Part shown: in pieces, positions 12,455 through 25,029 of the stretch
How the letters are laid out: each line of letters starts with the position of its first letter
How positions within the stretch are numbered: the stretch's first letter is position 1
Origin: Phlebiopsis flavidoalba
Lineage: Eukaryota > Basidiomycota > Agaricomycetes > Polyporales > Phanerochaetaceae
Direction of reading: 5' to 3'
DNA length: 64,000 nt
NCBI GenBank assembly: GCA_035772785.1
Contig: JAOCPU010000021.1
Span: 186,001-250,000, forward strand
The notes under the pieces: generated by a model
The model's database searches: none
What the model saw: only the letters and a program-made list of their open reading frames with translations
What the model was told of the DNA's origin: nothing
Position numbers and translations under genes: made by a program

Positions 12455-13202
12455 TTGTCTCCACCGCGGTTTTTGAGATCTTCCTCAAGACTTTCTTTCG
12501 TGCACATGAAACGCGTCGGGTTGCGGGGCCAGATCAAAGCGTCGGAACAGGTTTTCCACTCAGCAAAGTATCCATCCTCTCCTCAAAAACGCTGGGGTCG
12601 GCCAAGTCCTCGTTCGTGTGTAAACGCGGGGACCGAGGTACTGTATTTGCACGACCGGTGCCCCGAGACGGAGGAGGAAGACACCACTTCCAGAGGCACA
12701 GGAGAAGACGACGCCTCCAGAAGCATTGTGTTGACGCGTTCTTCGTCCTCTCCGCTACTCAGGACACGCGACACTCGGCGTTTCTGACGCGGAGTCAAGG
12801 GGCGGGAGCGGTGCAACGCCCATACTCCGGTTGCTCGAACGCGTACGTCGGATGAGCGAGCAGTAGAATGAGCCAGTGTAGGTCGTTCTCCTGGAGTCCG
12901 GGGGTGTCGCGAGGTGGGTTGGGTGGTTGGCTGGGTGGTGGTGGCTGTGGGAAAGAACGGCCATCCCAATTGGCGAGGCTTGAGAATGCCATTCTGGAGC
13001 GGGGATCTCGTCCTCGCTAGATCTCAAAGCGATGACACTTGGTCGAGAAGTAGAAGTTCGGGAGAGGCGTTGCGTTACGCAGCGAGCTCGTCGTGATGGT
13101 CGGAGAAGACGACGTCGAGACGTTCAACATCGAGGTGACTTGTTCTCGGAAAGAAAGCTCTGTTTGGCGGGATATACCACATTTAGCCAAATTGATGCGC
13201 AT
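12455..13202 (-). CDS. Candidate frame-broken Ser/Pro/His-rich protein
   Basis: Three overlapping minus-strand frames together read from MRINLAKCGISRQTE at 13202 through a His/Pro/Thr-rich central part to RPLTPRQKRRVSRVLSSGED near 12800 and SSSSVSGHRSCKYS near 12650. No known domain. The plus strand is also open over part of the stretch, so strand assignment is tentative. The segment 12900-12960 is rich in GGGT runs on the plus strand. Confidence 0.25.
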
Positions 13203-13209
13203 TGCGCCT

Positions 13210-14470
13210 AATCTGGTCGCGTCGGTGCGCCGGCGGCAAACAAAATCAATGAAAAATCCAAGCTTGTGGCTGTTGGCGGGTTACTCATTGATGAGATCCT
13301 CGCGACCAAAGCGGGAAAGTCACGAGCCTGGCCAAATGGTTTAATCCCCCCAATATCTACACCAATTCCGTGCATATTGTACTAATAATGTGTAGGTACC
13401 AGTGGGATGGAGGAGTAACTAGCAGCTCATGCCTCGACCCTAGCGCAATGCGAATTTCTATGAGTAATCCATTGGCGGTGGTGTGTAGCAGAAGCGAAGT
13501 ATCCATTCGGCCTACTCATGAGACTATCTGAAAGTGGTTAAAGAGCCAGATGCAGAAAGTCGCAAAGGACGATAACGATGTGTTGCCACGTCATTGGCAG
13601 TCCTACGCCCCTTTTGTGAAGCGTGTCTGAGTATGGGTCACGCCCAATCCACAGCCGCGTGTGGTGAATGATGATCCACCGCTGGTCACCTCGAAGCGAC
13701 CAGTACCCGACGCAGCCAATGTAACAGTCTACAATACTGGACCTCAGCAATCATCGACGTCAATGAGAGAACGAAATCACGCAGCTTCAAGTTCACCGGT
13801 GTTGCACGTTCTACAATTTGCATTGCGCTTTCCTGAAGACAATTGAGTTTCTGTGTGACTGTTATTGAGCTTGTCAACGCAAGATTGTGCCTGTGCACTC
13901 GACGGTCACCAGACTTATTCTTCATGGGATGATTACAGGGTGGGTGAAAGTGTTCTTTGACATCTGCGCAACGATTGATGCAGCGCAAGTGTATCAGCTG
14001 GTTCTAGATTCCAAGTCAAAGTGCGAGCTCTATGGTTTGAGTCATGGTGAGCGTAGCGCGGCCAGGACTTGGGAGCCCGAGCCTAAAATGATCTTCAAGG
14101 TCCGCGCTATTCGCCCTTTAAACGACTTCTTACTCGATAAGCATCATTTCAAACCCCGCTGCAACGTTCGACCCCAGCCTAGCTCTGGTTGTCGCCACCA
14201 TGTAAGTCTTTCTCATCCAGGCTTTGCATGCGTGTCTCAAGCTGAACATAGCAAGAAGACCATAGGTGCACTTGTGAAGAGAAGAATCTAGACCTTAGGC
14301 AGTCATGGATTCCATACTTGATCCTCGCGAGACAGGTCAACGCGTGGCACTGGCAGGTACCGATGCAAGAAATGCACTCGCGAGCGCGGACCGAGCCGTC
14401 GCAATCAGTTTACGCACTATGCGTAGCTGAACATTGTTTCCTCATCGCAGCGGATTGCTCCGTATACCTT
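13210..14470. other. Stretch without a supportable gene
   Basis: One plus-strand frame of 134 codons (13887-14291) is the longest, but it has no recognisable motif, no clear promoter and no homologous copy in the window. The right end is the promoter of the next gene. Confidence 0.4.
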
Positions 14471-14473
14471 CGG

Positions 14474-14480
14474 TATAAAA
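14474..14480 (+). promoter_or_regulatory. TATA box
   Basis: TATAAAA lies 64 bases before the ATG at 14544, the usual spacing for a fungal core promoter with a short leader. Confidence 0.6.
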
Positions 14481-14543
14481 GGACATGAAGTCCCTCAGCC
14501 ATACGGACATCTTACCTCGAACTCCACTGCAAAACGTCTCAAG

Positions 14544-16174
14544 ATGCCAGACAACTCCGTGCTTGCCTCCCGCTGCCAATTTCTGATGCAGGCTATCTCT
14601 TTGTGTCAGTCCAGGTAGGCTTTACTGGATATGTTTGTTTTGCATTTGCTCAATCACGTCCGTGACAGCACCGGGGTTGTGAACCAAAATTTCAAAATAC
14701 GAACGCCAAACTCGCGAGTGCCGGCCATCGATCAGGCGCTGCACAACAACGGCCTGAAAAACTACTCAGGACCTCGTTGACCAGGTCGCAAAAGAGCTCC
14801 CGGAGAAAGATAGGGAACAGTTTTATCAAAGTAGGTCACGGTGTGGTGAATCGGATCGTGACCTGTGAAGACTAACGTTCAACTAGCTTATCAACCAGAA
14901 CAAGCTCCCGTCTACATGGGAGTCTCTCTTGGCAAGGATATGCGGAACACATAACCAAAGCGGCGGATCTTGTAGCGGCTTGCTAGGCAGTAAGTTCTTC
15001 TCGTCACCTCCGAGTCACAGCTCGTGCTCACGGGGACCCAGTACGAGGACTCATGGCAGATCAGTGAGTTTGATCTGAGGTTTTTTTCGATGATGCTGTG
15101 CTAATTGCTCAGAAAAACGGTCTGGCTTTCGATATGTCGCCGGGTTTCAGTTACATTACCACCATGTCTCGAGGGTAAGACTACCACAACGACTGCATTT
15201 CGCTAGCTGATTGTTTTCAGCTTCTGCAATGCAAGTCGCAGCGACGGAAGCTTTCGCCAAGCATGTTGCCAAAGTTGCAGACATTACTGCTCCTCAACGA
15301 AAGTACGTCTAGCGTTTATACGGGACCATGGTTCGACTCATTCTGACACACACAACATAAACGTAGATATCGCGCTGAACGAGATCGTGGGTACAGAAGC
15401 TACGCAACTACGAGCGGAACTACAGACCGCAATGAACGAGGAGCTGGTTATCGCCGAGGAATCGTACACCTTACGAGTCCGCCGCATTCGAGGCGGGTGA
15501 GGCCGCGGCGGGCGTTGAGGCTGAGCTGGTTGCTGCAAGGGCTGCAGCAAGTGCTTCTCTTCGTGCAGGCATAGGAGTATCAACGAATCCGAATATTGGT
15601 CATTGATTTGTTGTTGACGGTGCTGTAGTACGGAGCCTTGATCGGTGCTGGTATCCTCGTGGTAAGGCCTTCCGCGACCTCGCGAGCTGTTTGGGTTCTC
15701 ATCGTCTTAGGGCTGCTGGCTGTACTCTAGGCACGAAGCGGCCGAGCAGGCAAAAATCCCTGAAAGACGCCATCCATCGTCTCGCTGCATCCGACTCTTT
15801 GCCCAGAACACGCTCCATAAGGCCGAGGGTTTTTGCCGGATTCATGGTCAGTCATCACTCCCGTTTCGCTAGCCCATCATCAACTGAACTCGGTACTAGA
15901 AACGATGTCAAGCAACATTGTCTGAGCACTACAGTCCTAACCCGGACACTTACAAGTCTCGTTTGGACGACCTCATAGCCGACGTGAAGTCTACCCAGGC
16001 GGGACGAACCTGCCAAAGGCCCTGGCCGAAGTAGAAAAGCAAGACAAGGCAGCTCAACCTCCCACGGACACGTCTGAGGATCCCAAGACGGTCGACGAAC
16101 TGGAGAAGATTCATAAGGAGATGGTCGAAAAGTACCTCAAAGAGCACCCGTCCGTCCCTATGGTCCAGAAATGA
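14544..16174 (+). CDS. Multi-exon coiled-coil, possible membrane-anchored protein
   Basis: At least six exons can be followed from clean splice signals, including introns 14615-14668, 15102-15113 region, 15175-15220 and one ending at 15366. Exon 1 is MPDNSVLASRCQFLMQ. Exon 2 reaches QDLVDQVAKELPEKDREQFY after an apparent extra A in the run 14757-14761. Later exons give GLAFDMSPGFSYITTMSR and QVAATEAFAKHVAKVADIT. Next come a long alanine/glutamate-rich helix (LRAELQTAMNEELVIAEES to about 15570), a hydrophobic LIGAGILVV segment near 15637-15662, and a lysine-rich tail ending VPMVQK at 16174. I recognise no family. A TATA box supports the start. Confidence 0.55.
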
Positions 16175-16179
16175 GTCGA

Positions 16180-16735
16180 CAGCCTGTGAGTCGTCTGTTC
16201 GGCGCTCTGCAAAGAGATTCGGGCAACCAAGCTGGTACTGCGCGCTTTGGTGAAGGCATCATCCGCGGTATTTTGTATTCTATGACTTTGTTACGACGCT
16301 TTTGGTGTTTATACTGGTGCAGGCTACTGGTATTGATATCGAAAGAAAATCGTCTCGCCTTGGTCGTTGGATAAAGTGCTTTACCTTCACAGTGGATCGC
16401 CACATATCCGACGACCGAACCAGCCTGCGCCTTGCCATTGGCTACGGTCTTTCGTCTTGATAATGACGGTTTGTCATCAGCTATACTCAACTCCATGATA
16501 TTGCTTGGTCGTATCCCAAGACGTTTAGTCTTAGCAGGAGCCTATGCGCCAGGTCCACCACTTTAATCTGGGTAGTCGATAGTGATTGCATGATTTGACG
16601 TGTAAAACCAGGCGCTACCTACGCATTGCACAAAAACGCGGGTGGACTGGGATGGTAATACGTTAGATCTCATACGACCCCACGGCGATTCGGTACAAAG
16701 TTCCATGCTCCAAGAACCCTAAACACGGTTGAAAC
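16180..16735. other. Intergenic stretch between convergent genes
   Basis: Holds the 3' ends of the plus-strand gene ending at 16174 and the minus-strand gene ending at 16739. Open frames on both strands are short and without motif. Nothing else seen. Confidence 0.4.
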
Positions 16736-16738
16736 TAC

Positions 16739-17535
16739 TCAAAGTTTCTCAATGTACCATTTGCAATTGGCATCGGGACCTTGGTCAGAGGCCAGGGGCC
16801 ACGAGACAACTTGGTGCCGCGTGGCGATGCCGCCTCCCTCCGGCAAGAAAACGCAGTTGTGCGTTTGTCCGCGAGCCTGATGCTTGAATGGGGTTTGACA
16901 AGTTGGACTTTCTTGAGCGGCAAACAAAGCGCGCAACAGTACTTACACTACAGTCTCATCAACGCGCTCGAAAACGAACACACTGCCGTAGTGCTCCCGA
17001 AAACCATATGCACGCTACCAGGACGCATGTCGTTGTGAGGGGATCCGGTGTCAATAGTAACGAAGCGACAGTTTCAGCGTGAGGTACGATATAGATATCC
17101 GATGTCACGAGCCCTCTACAATCTTGAACTGTGGGGGAATAATTGACATATGAGTATATTGCAAGTAAAAATCTCGCACCACTTGCGCGGCAGGCCGTGA
17201 CTCCGCACCTCCTGGTTTACGCTTGTTGGTGGTAAGAACTTCCCACTGATGAAATACAGTGCATTTGCTGAGAGAGCACAAGTCGATGACTTTGCCCGTG
17301 GGAGAATGACATAATTCTGACTCGAGTGTTCAGGGGGGTCTGTACCTGCGTGGTGGGCTGCTGTGAGCAGCGACATGAGAAAGAAACATCCATCTGTACT
17401 CACCCTGAGCTGGGCTTGTCGGATGTGGAGGACATAGCTAACCGAAAGTTTCTGAGAAGAGCTTTTGTGGGTTAGTCGATTGACTGAGGGGAGCTGAAAG
17501 CTCACGAGGGGTTTAAATACCCAGCGAGGGGTCAT
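16739..17535 (-). CDS. Protein with shared C-terminal KWYIEKL module (copy A)
   Basis: The clearest part is the C-terminal exon: QTHNCVFLPEGGGIATRHQV, then CKWYIEKL and a stop at 16739-16741. Upstream, in other frames, YGSVFVFERVDETVV (about 16995-16945) and FKIVEGS (about 17130) line up with the minus-strand genes at 20318 and 22594, which end similarly. The first exon is around 17535-17350. The repeating short blocks (FKIV.., FVTIDTG.., VFVFERV.., KWYIEKL) suggest a beta-rich, possibly beta-trefoil-like carbohydrate-binding fold, but that is inference. Several frame breaks mean the product may not be made as one chain. Confidence 0.45.
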
Positions 17536-17539
17536 CTGA

Positions 17540-20315
17540 CGTTCGCCTCCTATTTAGCTAAGCTGCCGGCAGAGATGTTGGCGCGGCTGGCTTACGCTGC
17601 ACTCGGTTGATGGGGCTCTGACGAAATTAAGCATATCAACAAACTTTTTTGAGAAGAGCACATCACCATTAGAAACTGACATGTCAATTGGATCCCATGG
17701 TCGAACCCAAACGAGTGTTTTCATTTGAGCTGCGGTCGGGCGTTTGAAATCACATCACGAGCGAACGTATATTCAAAGTCCGAATCATTCCAACATCAGA
17801 CATTTTCTTACATCATCAGTGACAGATATAAACCCCGCTGAGTTGCGCTGTGCAGACACGCAAGTGATGGCAGTCTCAAAATAACATCATGCAGCATGAA
17901 TACTACCAACTCCTAGTGCATCTCATGCAGTACAAGCATAGAATTGTACCGCCACCCGTAAAGCGCGGCATTGAATGGATAGTCGTCTGACAGCCTGAGA
18001 ATACTTACTTAATAGGCGACCCTTTCTTGAACTTTCAGTTTGAAACTTTATCCCTTGCGCCCCCCATGACCGGTCTGACCATCCGGCGACATCACAGTTG
18101 CGATGTTCCTCTCATTAAATGACATCCTTTTGCATTTACTCGTAAGTTGTAACTGTGTGCACGACTTTCTGCGACAGCTGCAACCGTGATTCCGCGTTAC
18201 CTGTGTTTTGGGGTCACAGTAGCGAGATCGCAGTCATGGGGTATGGCGGGGGGGGGCCGCTCCTGCCACGGCTGAAACTTGGGATGTATACACTGTCCGT
18301 CACGCTGCGGTTGCGGACGGGAGTAGTTACAAGCGTAGTTCTGAGTAGGCTGAGCGAGTACGAGAGGTAACTGTGTTATCACAGCGATAACTTCTGTATT
18401 TTCATATCACTACTGACCGTACACTACATCTAAAGGCGGACGAAAATTTGCACACGCAGAGCAACAGGGGCCCCACATGAATCGTGGGAGGACCCTAGAT
18501 CGTTAGCGGTTTTGCGCTTTCTAACCAAATCCTACCCGGAAATGGCAATTCATTGAGTGGTACTCGTATAGACATCGGATGCACCGAAAACAGAATCGCA
18601 GCACTTTCTTTGCATTATTTTGGATTTCGGACTATGCGTACCTCCGAAAGGAGGCATATAGTTTGATGTTAGCGAGGGACCCGTTCTCGACGTTGATATA
18701 GATGCGTGAAGTTGATACTATCACAGTCATCATCCGCTCTAATTCGTCTTCGTCTTGGAGCTCAGGTCACACCGCTGGGCCTCACCTCTAATCTGGGCAA
18801 CACAATGGCTCAAGACTAGTAAAAAGACAGAGCCTGCTAACTAGGATCGATACGTCACATATCGATGTTCTTCTAGCACGGCACACAACAAGACACCGAC
18901 AGGCTGCGGTACCCGCTCAGTTCCATCCTTTGTGACTAGCTTGTCCAACTTTGACGTAACCGATGAGAGGCTGGAGGAGGGAGGAAGCCGCATTGTGGTC
19001 GAGGAGGTTCCCGGAAGACAAAGATAACACCTCATAGAACAAAAATAGTCAAGCCTGCTTCACTAGCAATGCCTGCGCCACATATCTAAGGCGGTAATGC
19101 AGGCGTACGTGGTTCAAGAGCCACCAAGTAGTATTCCGCCTACGTTTCTCGATAAACCCGGCTGCGTCGCGCTCTCGTGCATTAGCTCTGAGTGTTTAAT
19201 AGGAAGTCGACGCGAACCAAGCAGTGAGATTTTCCACGTGTATGTCACTAAATCTTTTGTTTTTGGTGTTGACTTGGTATTGACTGGGCGGGGATATCGT
19301 GAGCTACTTTCACCTCCCTTCCTGAATCCTTAAGTTGATTTCGACGCAGACGTCACCTGCGTACGATCCAGTGAAGTACGGCGGTGTGTAGTTCGATGAG
19401 AGGTCCATGAGAGGTCCAAAAGCTAATTTCTGCAAAAGCCTGTGGTTCCTTTGCATCGTGCCTTCAGGAGTTCCTTCTTGCATGTATAGTAAGTTGCAGC
19501 TAGCAGAGAGAGACCGTCATACCTGGAAGTACTTATGTGATCTAAGGATTAAATCTGGTAAATCCGTGGCTGCTCCTCATTTGCCCTGCGGATACGTTGA
19601 GCGCAATTTCTCTGACCTGTAGAGAAGAATTGAGTTTTTATACTGGGTTCCTTTGATCTCTAGTGTAATAATTTCTCGAAGCCGATGTCGGATTGAATGT
19701 CGAGGTGACGGTTCCAGTAAGAGAGCTCGGTTCGGGTCTCCGGGCGTGGTGAGTCGCTTATCTTGTACTTTGTCCTGAAATTCAGCTTCTCAGTCTGTGC
19801 TTTGAATGCGGCGCCTCCGTCGTGCGGCCTTGCTTCGGAGCGCACCCGATGAACAAACTCAATCAAATCGGAGATCGCAGTTGCCTGTGCGACCACTTCC
19901 CGTCTGGTATCAATGCAAGCCTGGAAGACTCCGGGTTGCGAACACACCGCAATGTGACGGGACATGCTAACCTTGACGCCGTTTCCAAGCCATCTTCAGG
20001 AGATCTGTCCTACTTATGATAAGCAAAACCCATCAGGGGGGGGGTGCTTCACGACCCTTGTGTTCACTCTGACGTCGACGCTCAGTGCAAGTGAGATCGA
20101 TGAATTGACGACGTCCTAAAATGGCACAAGGGTACAGAACTAGCAGCCGCAGGCGGAATCCAACATTGAACACGGAGGAGGTCACCCTCGTACAAGCAAC
20201 AGCGCAACCGAACGAATGATCAGATATGCTACAAACGGCCTGTACCAACCTGACCGTCAGAACGCGGGGTGCAAGACCCCCACGCGAGAGCCTAGTGGAA
20301 GGCTCAAACATATTG
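17540..20315. other. Long stretch without a supportable gene
   Basis: Short frames occur on both strands (for example 18841-19035 minus, 19397-19622 plus, 19660-19965 minus), none with a motif, a splice series or a second copy in the window. A run of nine G at 18249-18257 and a G-rich run at 20036-20043 are the only compositional oddities. I see no transposon ends. Confidence 0.4.
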
Positions 20316-20317
20316 AA

Positions 20318-21025
20318 CTACTGAAGCTTCTCGATGAACCACTTGCAGGTGGAGTCTATGCCTTTAGGGTAGAATCCAAGGAGGACCGTGGACAGTGCTT
20401 GGTAGTTGTTGCTGATTTTGCCTCCCTCATGGCATGAAACGCAGTTGTGAGGCTTGTGCCGCAAGCTGCTGCCGTTGATGATTACCCTTCTTGAAACAGG
20501 TCCGAGTGTTCGCAAAGTCAAGTTCATCATTCTAGTCTTTTGGTATATTCATCTATTCTAAATTTTGGTATAGCATATGCCACTTAACACAACACGAGTC
20601 GTTTCGATCAACGCGCTCGAAAGCGAATCTGCACGCTGCCGAAATGCATTTGGCGCGTGGGGCATCAGCGCAGTACCCGTACTTTGTGGTCAATAGACCC
20701 TGTATCGATGAATGATGACAATGACCAGAAGTCGGGGTGCTGAATGTGGTATCCATTCCCAGCATCGACGATCTTAAACTGTGCCGCAGAAAATGAACAT
20801 GGGTACTATCAAATACAAGCCGTGTGGGATAACATACCTCCTGATTTTTGTTCTTGGTGATCCGGCTTCCCACATATGCAACGGCCAACCAGGTCCGGTG
20901 TAGTCAAAGTCCGAATCACCTTTCCACTCGCAGCGGAACATCAACTTGACTCGGACGTCCACGGGGGGGCTTATATCTGCGCCTGCGTAAGTCGTGACAT
21001 AAGGGTTATACCATGAACGACTCAC
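20318..21025 (-). CDS. Protein with shared C-terminal KWFIEKL module (copy B)
   Basis: Reads on the minus strand from about 21050. An intron near 21027-20984 (GTGAGT..GCAG) precedes DVRVKLMFRCEWKGDSDFDY and GWPLHMWEAGSPRTK at about 20950-20860. Next is FKIVDAGNGYHIQHPDFW near 20780-20730, then FAFERVDRND near 20615. The last exon has KPHNCVSCHEGGKISNNYQA and CKWFIEKLQ, with the stop at 20318-20320. The last three blocks match copy A and, more weakly, the end of the large gene at 22594-24957. Function unknown; a small beta-rich lectin-like domain is a possibility only. Confidence 0.5.
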
Positions 21026-21059
21026 TCAGCGCCAGAGGTTTTTGTAACAGAAGACATTG

Positions 21060-22590
21060 CTGGGTACTGAGATATTGAGATGAGGAGGGAGTAGTCGATT
21101 GACTGGAGAGTCCATTCGTGCGGTGAGGGCTTTTTATATTATAAGGCTCACTGCGGCTCATCTCCTGGGTACTCACACACGGTGTCTTCTCTCGACGAAC
21201 TACGTAACACGGCTGGCATTACGAGCACCATTCCAGTTTCGTTACCAAAGGAGCCTGAACATCTGGGTTCCCTTCAAGGTCTTTTGTTTGGCAGACTGGC
21301 GCCACTCGTAACTGTCAACGTGAGTTTCATCCCAACGCGTGTGAACCATGAACGACGTTCCAATTTACGTGCCCCCTTCCATTCATCCAGTTATTTTTTA
21401 TCCACGAGGCACAATACAGAGCAAGCCGTGTCAAAACGATAAAGTTGAAGGAATGTGGTGATATCTGGCATCTGGAACAGGTTTCAAGCTCCCCGCAAAT
21501 CGACAAAGTTCCGCGAGAAAGTGGTCTAGGTTCGTGTGCAGCCACTGGTGGCGCCAAATGAGTTCTGTGCGGAGTCGATTCGTGTCAAGCAGGCTGCCCC
21601 TCGTATTGTTCACACAGTGACATACGACACTACAGCTCCGTGGCAGGTGCTTCGCGTTCATTTTTTGCTCTAATCTCAAGTCTCCGCGCTCCTTCTGTAC
21701 CGTATTGCTGACAACCAATTCGACACATAAATTTCAAGCGGTGGCGTAAATGCGCACAAATTTTGACGGCATTCCGAATTTAATACGCGTACTTCCAGGG
21801 ATATCACTAATTCAACCTAGCGGCGTTCGTATAGCGGCTTGCGAATTGAATTCGACTCTCCAACGCGACGGTTCTTCCGTTCATGCTCATCAGAACAGGG
21901 CACGAGCAGAACTAGGAACCGCACCTTGCAAAACCCGAGTTGCTGTGCGGAGAAAACTCATTTGAACTAGAGCCCTTTACGAAACAATTTAGAGCAGAGG
22001 ATTGCATTCGAACATGAGGCCTGAGATCTCATGTTTTTTTGAGCACCTAAAACAATGCGCTTGGAGTCTAGTCTCCATTACGCTTCGAGTCTCCACAGAA
22101 GAAGGACTCGAGGTCACTGTATTTCTCATCTAGAAGGACAGAACAAGTTCATTTCCTTGTTGTTTATCACGTCCTGCATTGACTCTGTCACGCGCCACAG
22201 CGCAGTAGACCCCCACGCCGTCACACCTGACAAAAGTCCTTCCATTCACAGACCCCAGGACAGGGAACAAACAAAACCAAAATGCCGCACGACGCAAAGC
22301 CCGAGTTGCTGTGCAGCGAAACTGGACCCGGACGGGTCATCTCTTCGCGGAGCCGATTTACGGCTACGGGCCTGTCAGTGCGCTCGATTCGCGGAGCTAG
22401 GTTACGCCATCACGCGTGGTGATATCTCGTACCACTTACAGAGCCCTCTCACTAACGTCTTCGGCGCGACACTCCGCAGGTATGCTCCAGAAACTCGATT
22501 GGACAGGACGAAATATGATACAGGACACAATTACCCCGTTGACAGTAATCTACCAAACCCAGCAGCCCCGAAGAAGAGCGAACAAAAAAA
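21060..22590. other. Intergenic stretch, weak relics only
   Basis: A minus-strand frame at 21431-21718 (KMNAKHLPRSCSVVCHCV..) may be a relic of the A/B family but lacks the diagnostic ending. A 16-base segment CCCGAGTTGCTGTGC-G recurs at about 21938 and 22300. The plus-strand frame 22055-22771 overlaps the end of the next gene antisense and is not supported. Confidence 0.35.
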
Positions 22591-22593
22591 GCC

Positions 22594-24957
22594 CTACGCC
22601 CAGGGATCAATACACCACTTATCATTAATATTCTTCCCACCCGGCCAAAGCAAATACCGCGCCCCATTCTCCCGAATCGCACCCTCGGGCACAATCGTGT
22701 ACCCCGGCTGGTCCGCGAGGCGAATCCTACGTTCACCGCTCATCAGCAACGCAGTAAAGAAAGAGGAGTAGAGGGACGTACATGACGGTGTTATCGTCAC
22801 ACCGCTCAAAGAAGAAGACAGAGCCGAAGCCCTCGCGGATGACGAGCCGCGGGAACTTGTCCGCGACGGGTGAGGTGTCGTACGTGAGGAAGCGGCCCGT
22901 GTCGACGTGCACGATGTGGAAGCCCAGGCTGTTCGCGCGCACGATCTTGTACTATCCCTCTATCAGCATCCGTCTTTATTCCGATAGAGAATCAAACGCA
23001 CCTTCTGGCAAGAATTCGCAGCGCCAGAATCCCACTGCCTTAGCAAATTGCCCGCACCGACGTTGAAATCAAACACGCGGCCCGTGTTGTAGCTCCGCAG
23101 CTTGACGTTCGCGCCGAGCGCGGACGGGGCACCAGTCGCCGTAGGGCCGCAGCTCGCGCAGCGCGTTCTCGGCGGCGCCGAGCTTGCGCTTCACGTCTGC
23201 GAGGTCTGCGTTGAGGGATTCAGTCGCTTTGGTCTGTGCCGCGGCGGCTGCGACGGCGGCCTCGGCTGCTTCTTTTGCTGCCTGTTCTTTTCCGAGGTTC
23301 TTTACGTTCTGTTGCGGGGGTCAGTTAAAGAAAGGGAGGAGGAGGGAAGGACGTACAGGGAGAAGCATCCGGAAGATCGACGGCGAGAGATACTGCCCAT
23401 ATCCGATCCGAGTCCGTCGCAATACTAGGATCAACAGCCACAGCATCCACCTCCTTCACAATCTTAATCATCTCAAACCTACAGTCCCGCCTTGCCTTGT
23501 CGAGTCCAAAGATGTCCGCGCTGTACGGCACGAGCTCGTTTCGGGCGGCACGGCGGGTCCTCCTTCTTCTTGCGCGCGACGACCACCGCGCTCGCGTCGC
23601 TCGCGTCGTCGTCGACGGCGTGCTCGGGGAGCAGGGACTTGGTGTATGCGTCGTGCGCCTGGTCGTAGTGTGCGCGCGCCTGCCGCGCGAGCTCGGCGAA
23701 CTGCGGGATGTCGGGGCGCCGCTCGAGGGTGCTTTGGCCGTGTTCGAGTTCCATGCCGCTGCTCTGCGTCAGCGTGGTTGTTGGAGAGAGAGATAAAGGG
23801 ACGCACCTTGTTGGATGTTGCGCCACATGACTTTGTAGTCCATGTATGCGTCGAGGAGCGCAGAAAGAGTATACACCTGCGTTTCGTAGTCTATGTCGCG
23901 CGTTGTGAGTAATCGTTTATGAGGGAACATATGGTACTTACCAAGGGGCGAGCCCATTTTCGCGATGTGCGTCTGGAAGCTCTTGAGGCTGGTGTACTGG
24001 TGATTGGATGGCACTGGTGCGCATGGGGCACGCCATGACGTGCTCCGGGAACTCGAGCGCGACGGCCTTGAGCGTCTCGAGGGTCCAGTCCGTGACCTTC
24101 TCGTCCTTGGATGTCGTCCGCCGCCGGTCCAGGAGACAGCCAATGGTGGTCTCCGCGCCTCGATGCTCTTGTTCTCCTTCTTGATACCCGCCTTGGCGTC
24201 GCCCTCAACGCTTTGGCCGCCTGTGAGGTCTGGAGCTGGACCTTGAGCTGCCCGCTGATGTCCTTCGCGGTCGAGCGGTCCCTTGAGCTTGATCGACACG
24301 AGCGAACGTTTTGAACTCGCCGCCCCTCGATGAAGCCCGAGATGAACGGCGAGTCGCCGTACACCAAGGGGCGCGTGAAGTCCGACGGCGCGACGTTACG
24401 CCGGGGACAGGGCAGAACTCGGTGAGGTCCGGCGCGAGCAGCTTCTGGTTGGTGACCTTGACCTGGATTGTAGTAGTTTGATGTCCCACCCCTTTTCCCT
24501 CCACAGCCCCCCTTTTTTTTTTCTCGTAGTAGTTGCTCGCTCCTTGAACTTGTTCGAGTCGATGAACGACGCGCTCGGCGCGCCCGCCGCCGCCCCCGAT
24601 CGCGTCGCACTTGATCTGCAGCGACCCGCTCACGTTCATGCTGTCCGTCACCTCGCTGATGCGGTCCACGAACTTTGCGCCCTCCATGTCCACGCTCTGG
24701 CTCACGTTCTCCGACCCGTCCTCGGCCGCCATCAGCCCCGTCTGGTATGTATTCGGCGTCCTTGTAAACTTGTCGTTTGTCTGCAGCGTCGCGCTGTCGA
24801 CGGACTGCGTCACAGAGTCGTTGATGCACACGTTTGCTGCGTGAACGAAATTGAACCTGCGTCGCGGTCAGCATGAAAAACGCGGAAGAGGAACAGACCA
24901 CGCTACCCCATGCCGAGGCGCATGCGCCGGGTTGTACGGCGCGACGAGCAGGGCCAT
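22594..24957 (-). CDS. Conserved fungal protein, possible pore-forming-like core plus coiled coil, frameshifted
   Basis: The start at 24957 reads MALLVAPYNPA. Blocks typical of a family common in fungi follow: DSVTQSVDSATLQTN, FVDRISEVTDSMNVSGSL with IKCDAIGGGG (about 24780-24590), QVKVTNQKLLAPDLTEF, VYGDSPFISGFIEGGEF (about 24360-24310), and KYTSLKSF..AKMGSPL and DAYMDYKVMWRNIQ to about 23825. IFGLDKARRDCRFEMIKIV lies near 23510-23455. A heptad-rich, Ala/Glu-rich coiled coil spans 23310-23150, and a C-terminal part ends DKWCIDPWA at 22594. The YGD..ISGF..GG block recalls MACPF-like pore formers, but I am not certain of that assignment. One-base breaks occur near the N-terminus (about 24930), in the glycine run near 24590 and elsewhere; as it stands the frame is not intact. 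Confidence 0.6.
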
Positions 24958-25015
24958 GAGTGCAATGCGAGTGGAGAGAGGTGGATAAGTGCAGCACTAG
25001 AGTTGTACGCAGGGG

Positions 25016-25023
25016 CTATATAC
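25016..25023 (-). promoter_or_regulatory. TATA box
   Basis: TATATAG on the minus strand, about 60 bases upstream of the ATG at 24957. Spacing matches the other TATA boxes in the window. Confidence 0.5.
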
Positions 25024-25029
25024 TCCAGC

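Noticed and set aside
22055..22771. Plus-strand frame of 238 codons
   Set aside because: Its 3' part is antisense to the conserved end of the large minus-strand gene, and the rest shows no motif.
23184..23912. Plus-strand frame of 242 codons, Arg-rich
   Set aside because: Antisense shadow of the coiled coil and core of the large minus-strand gene.
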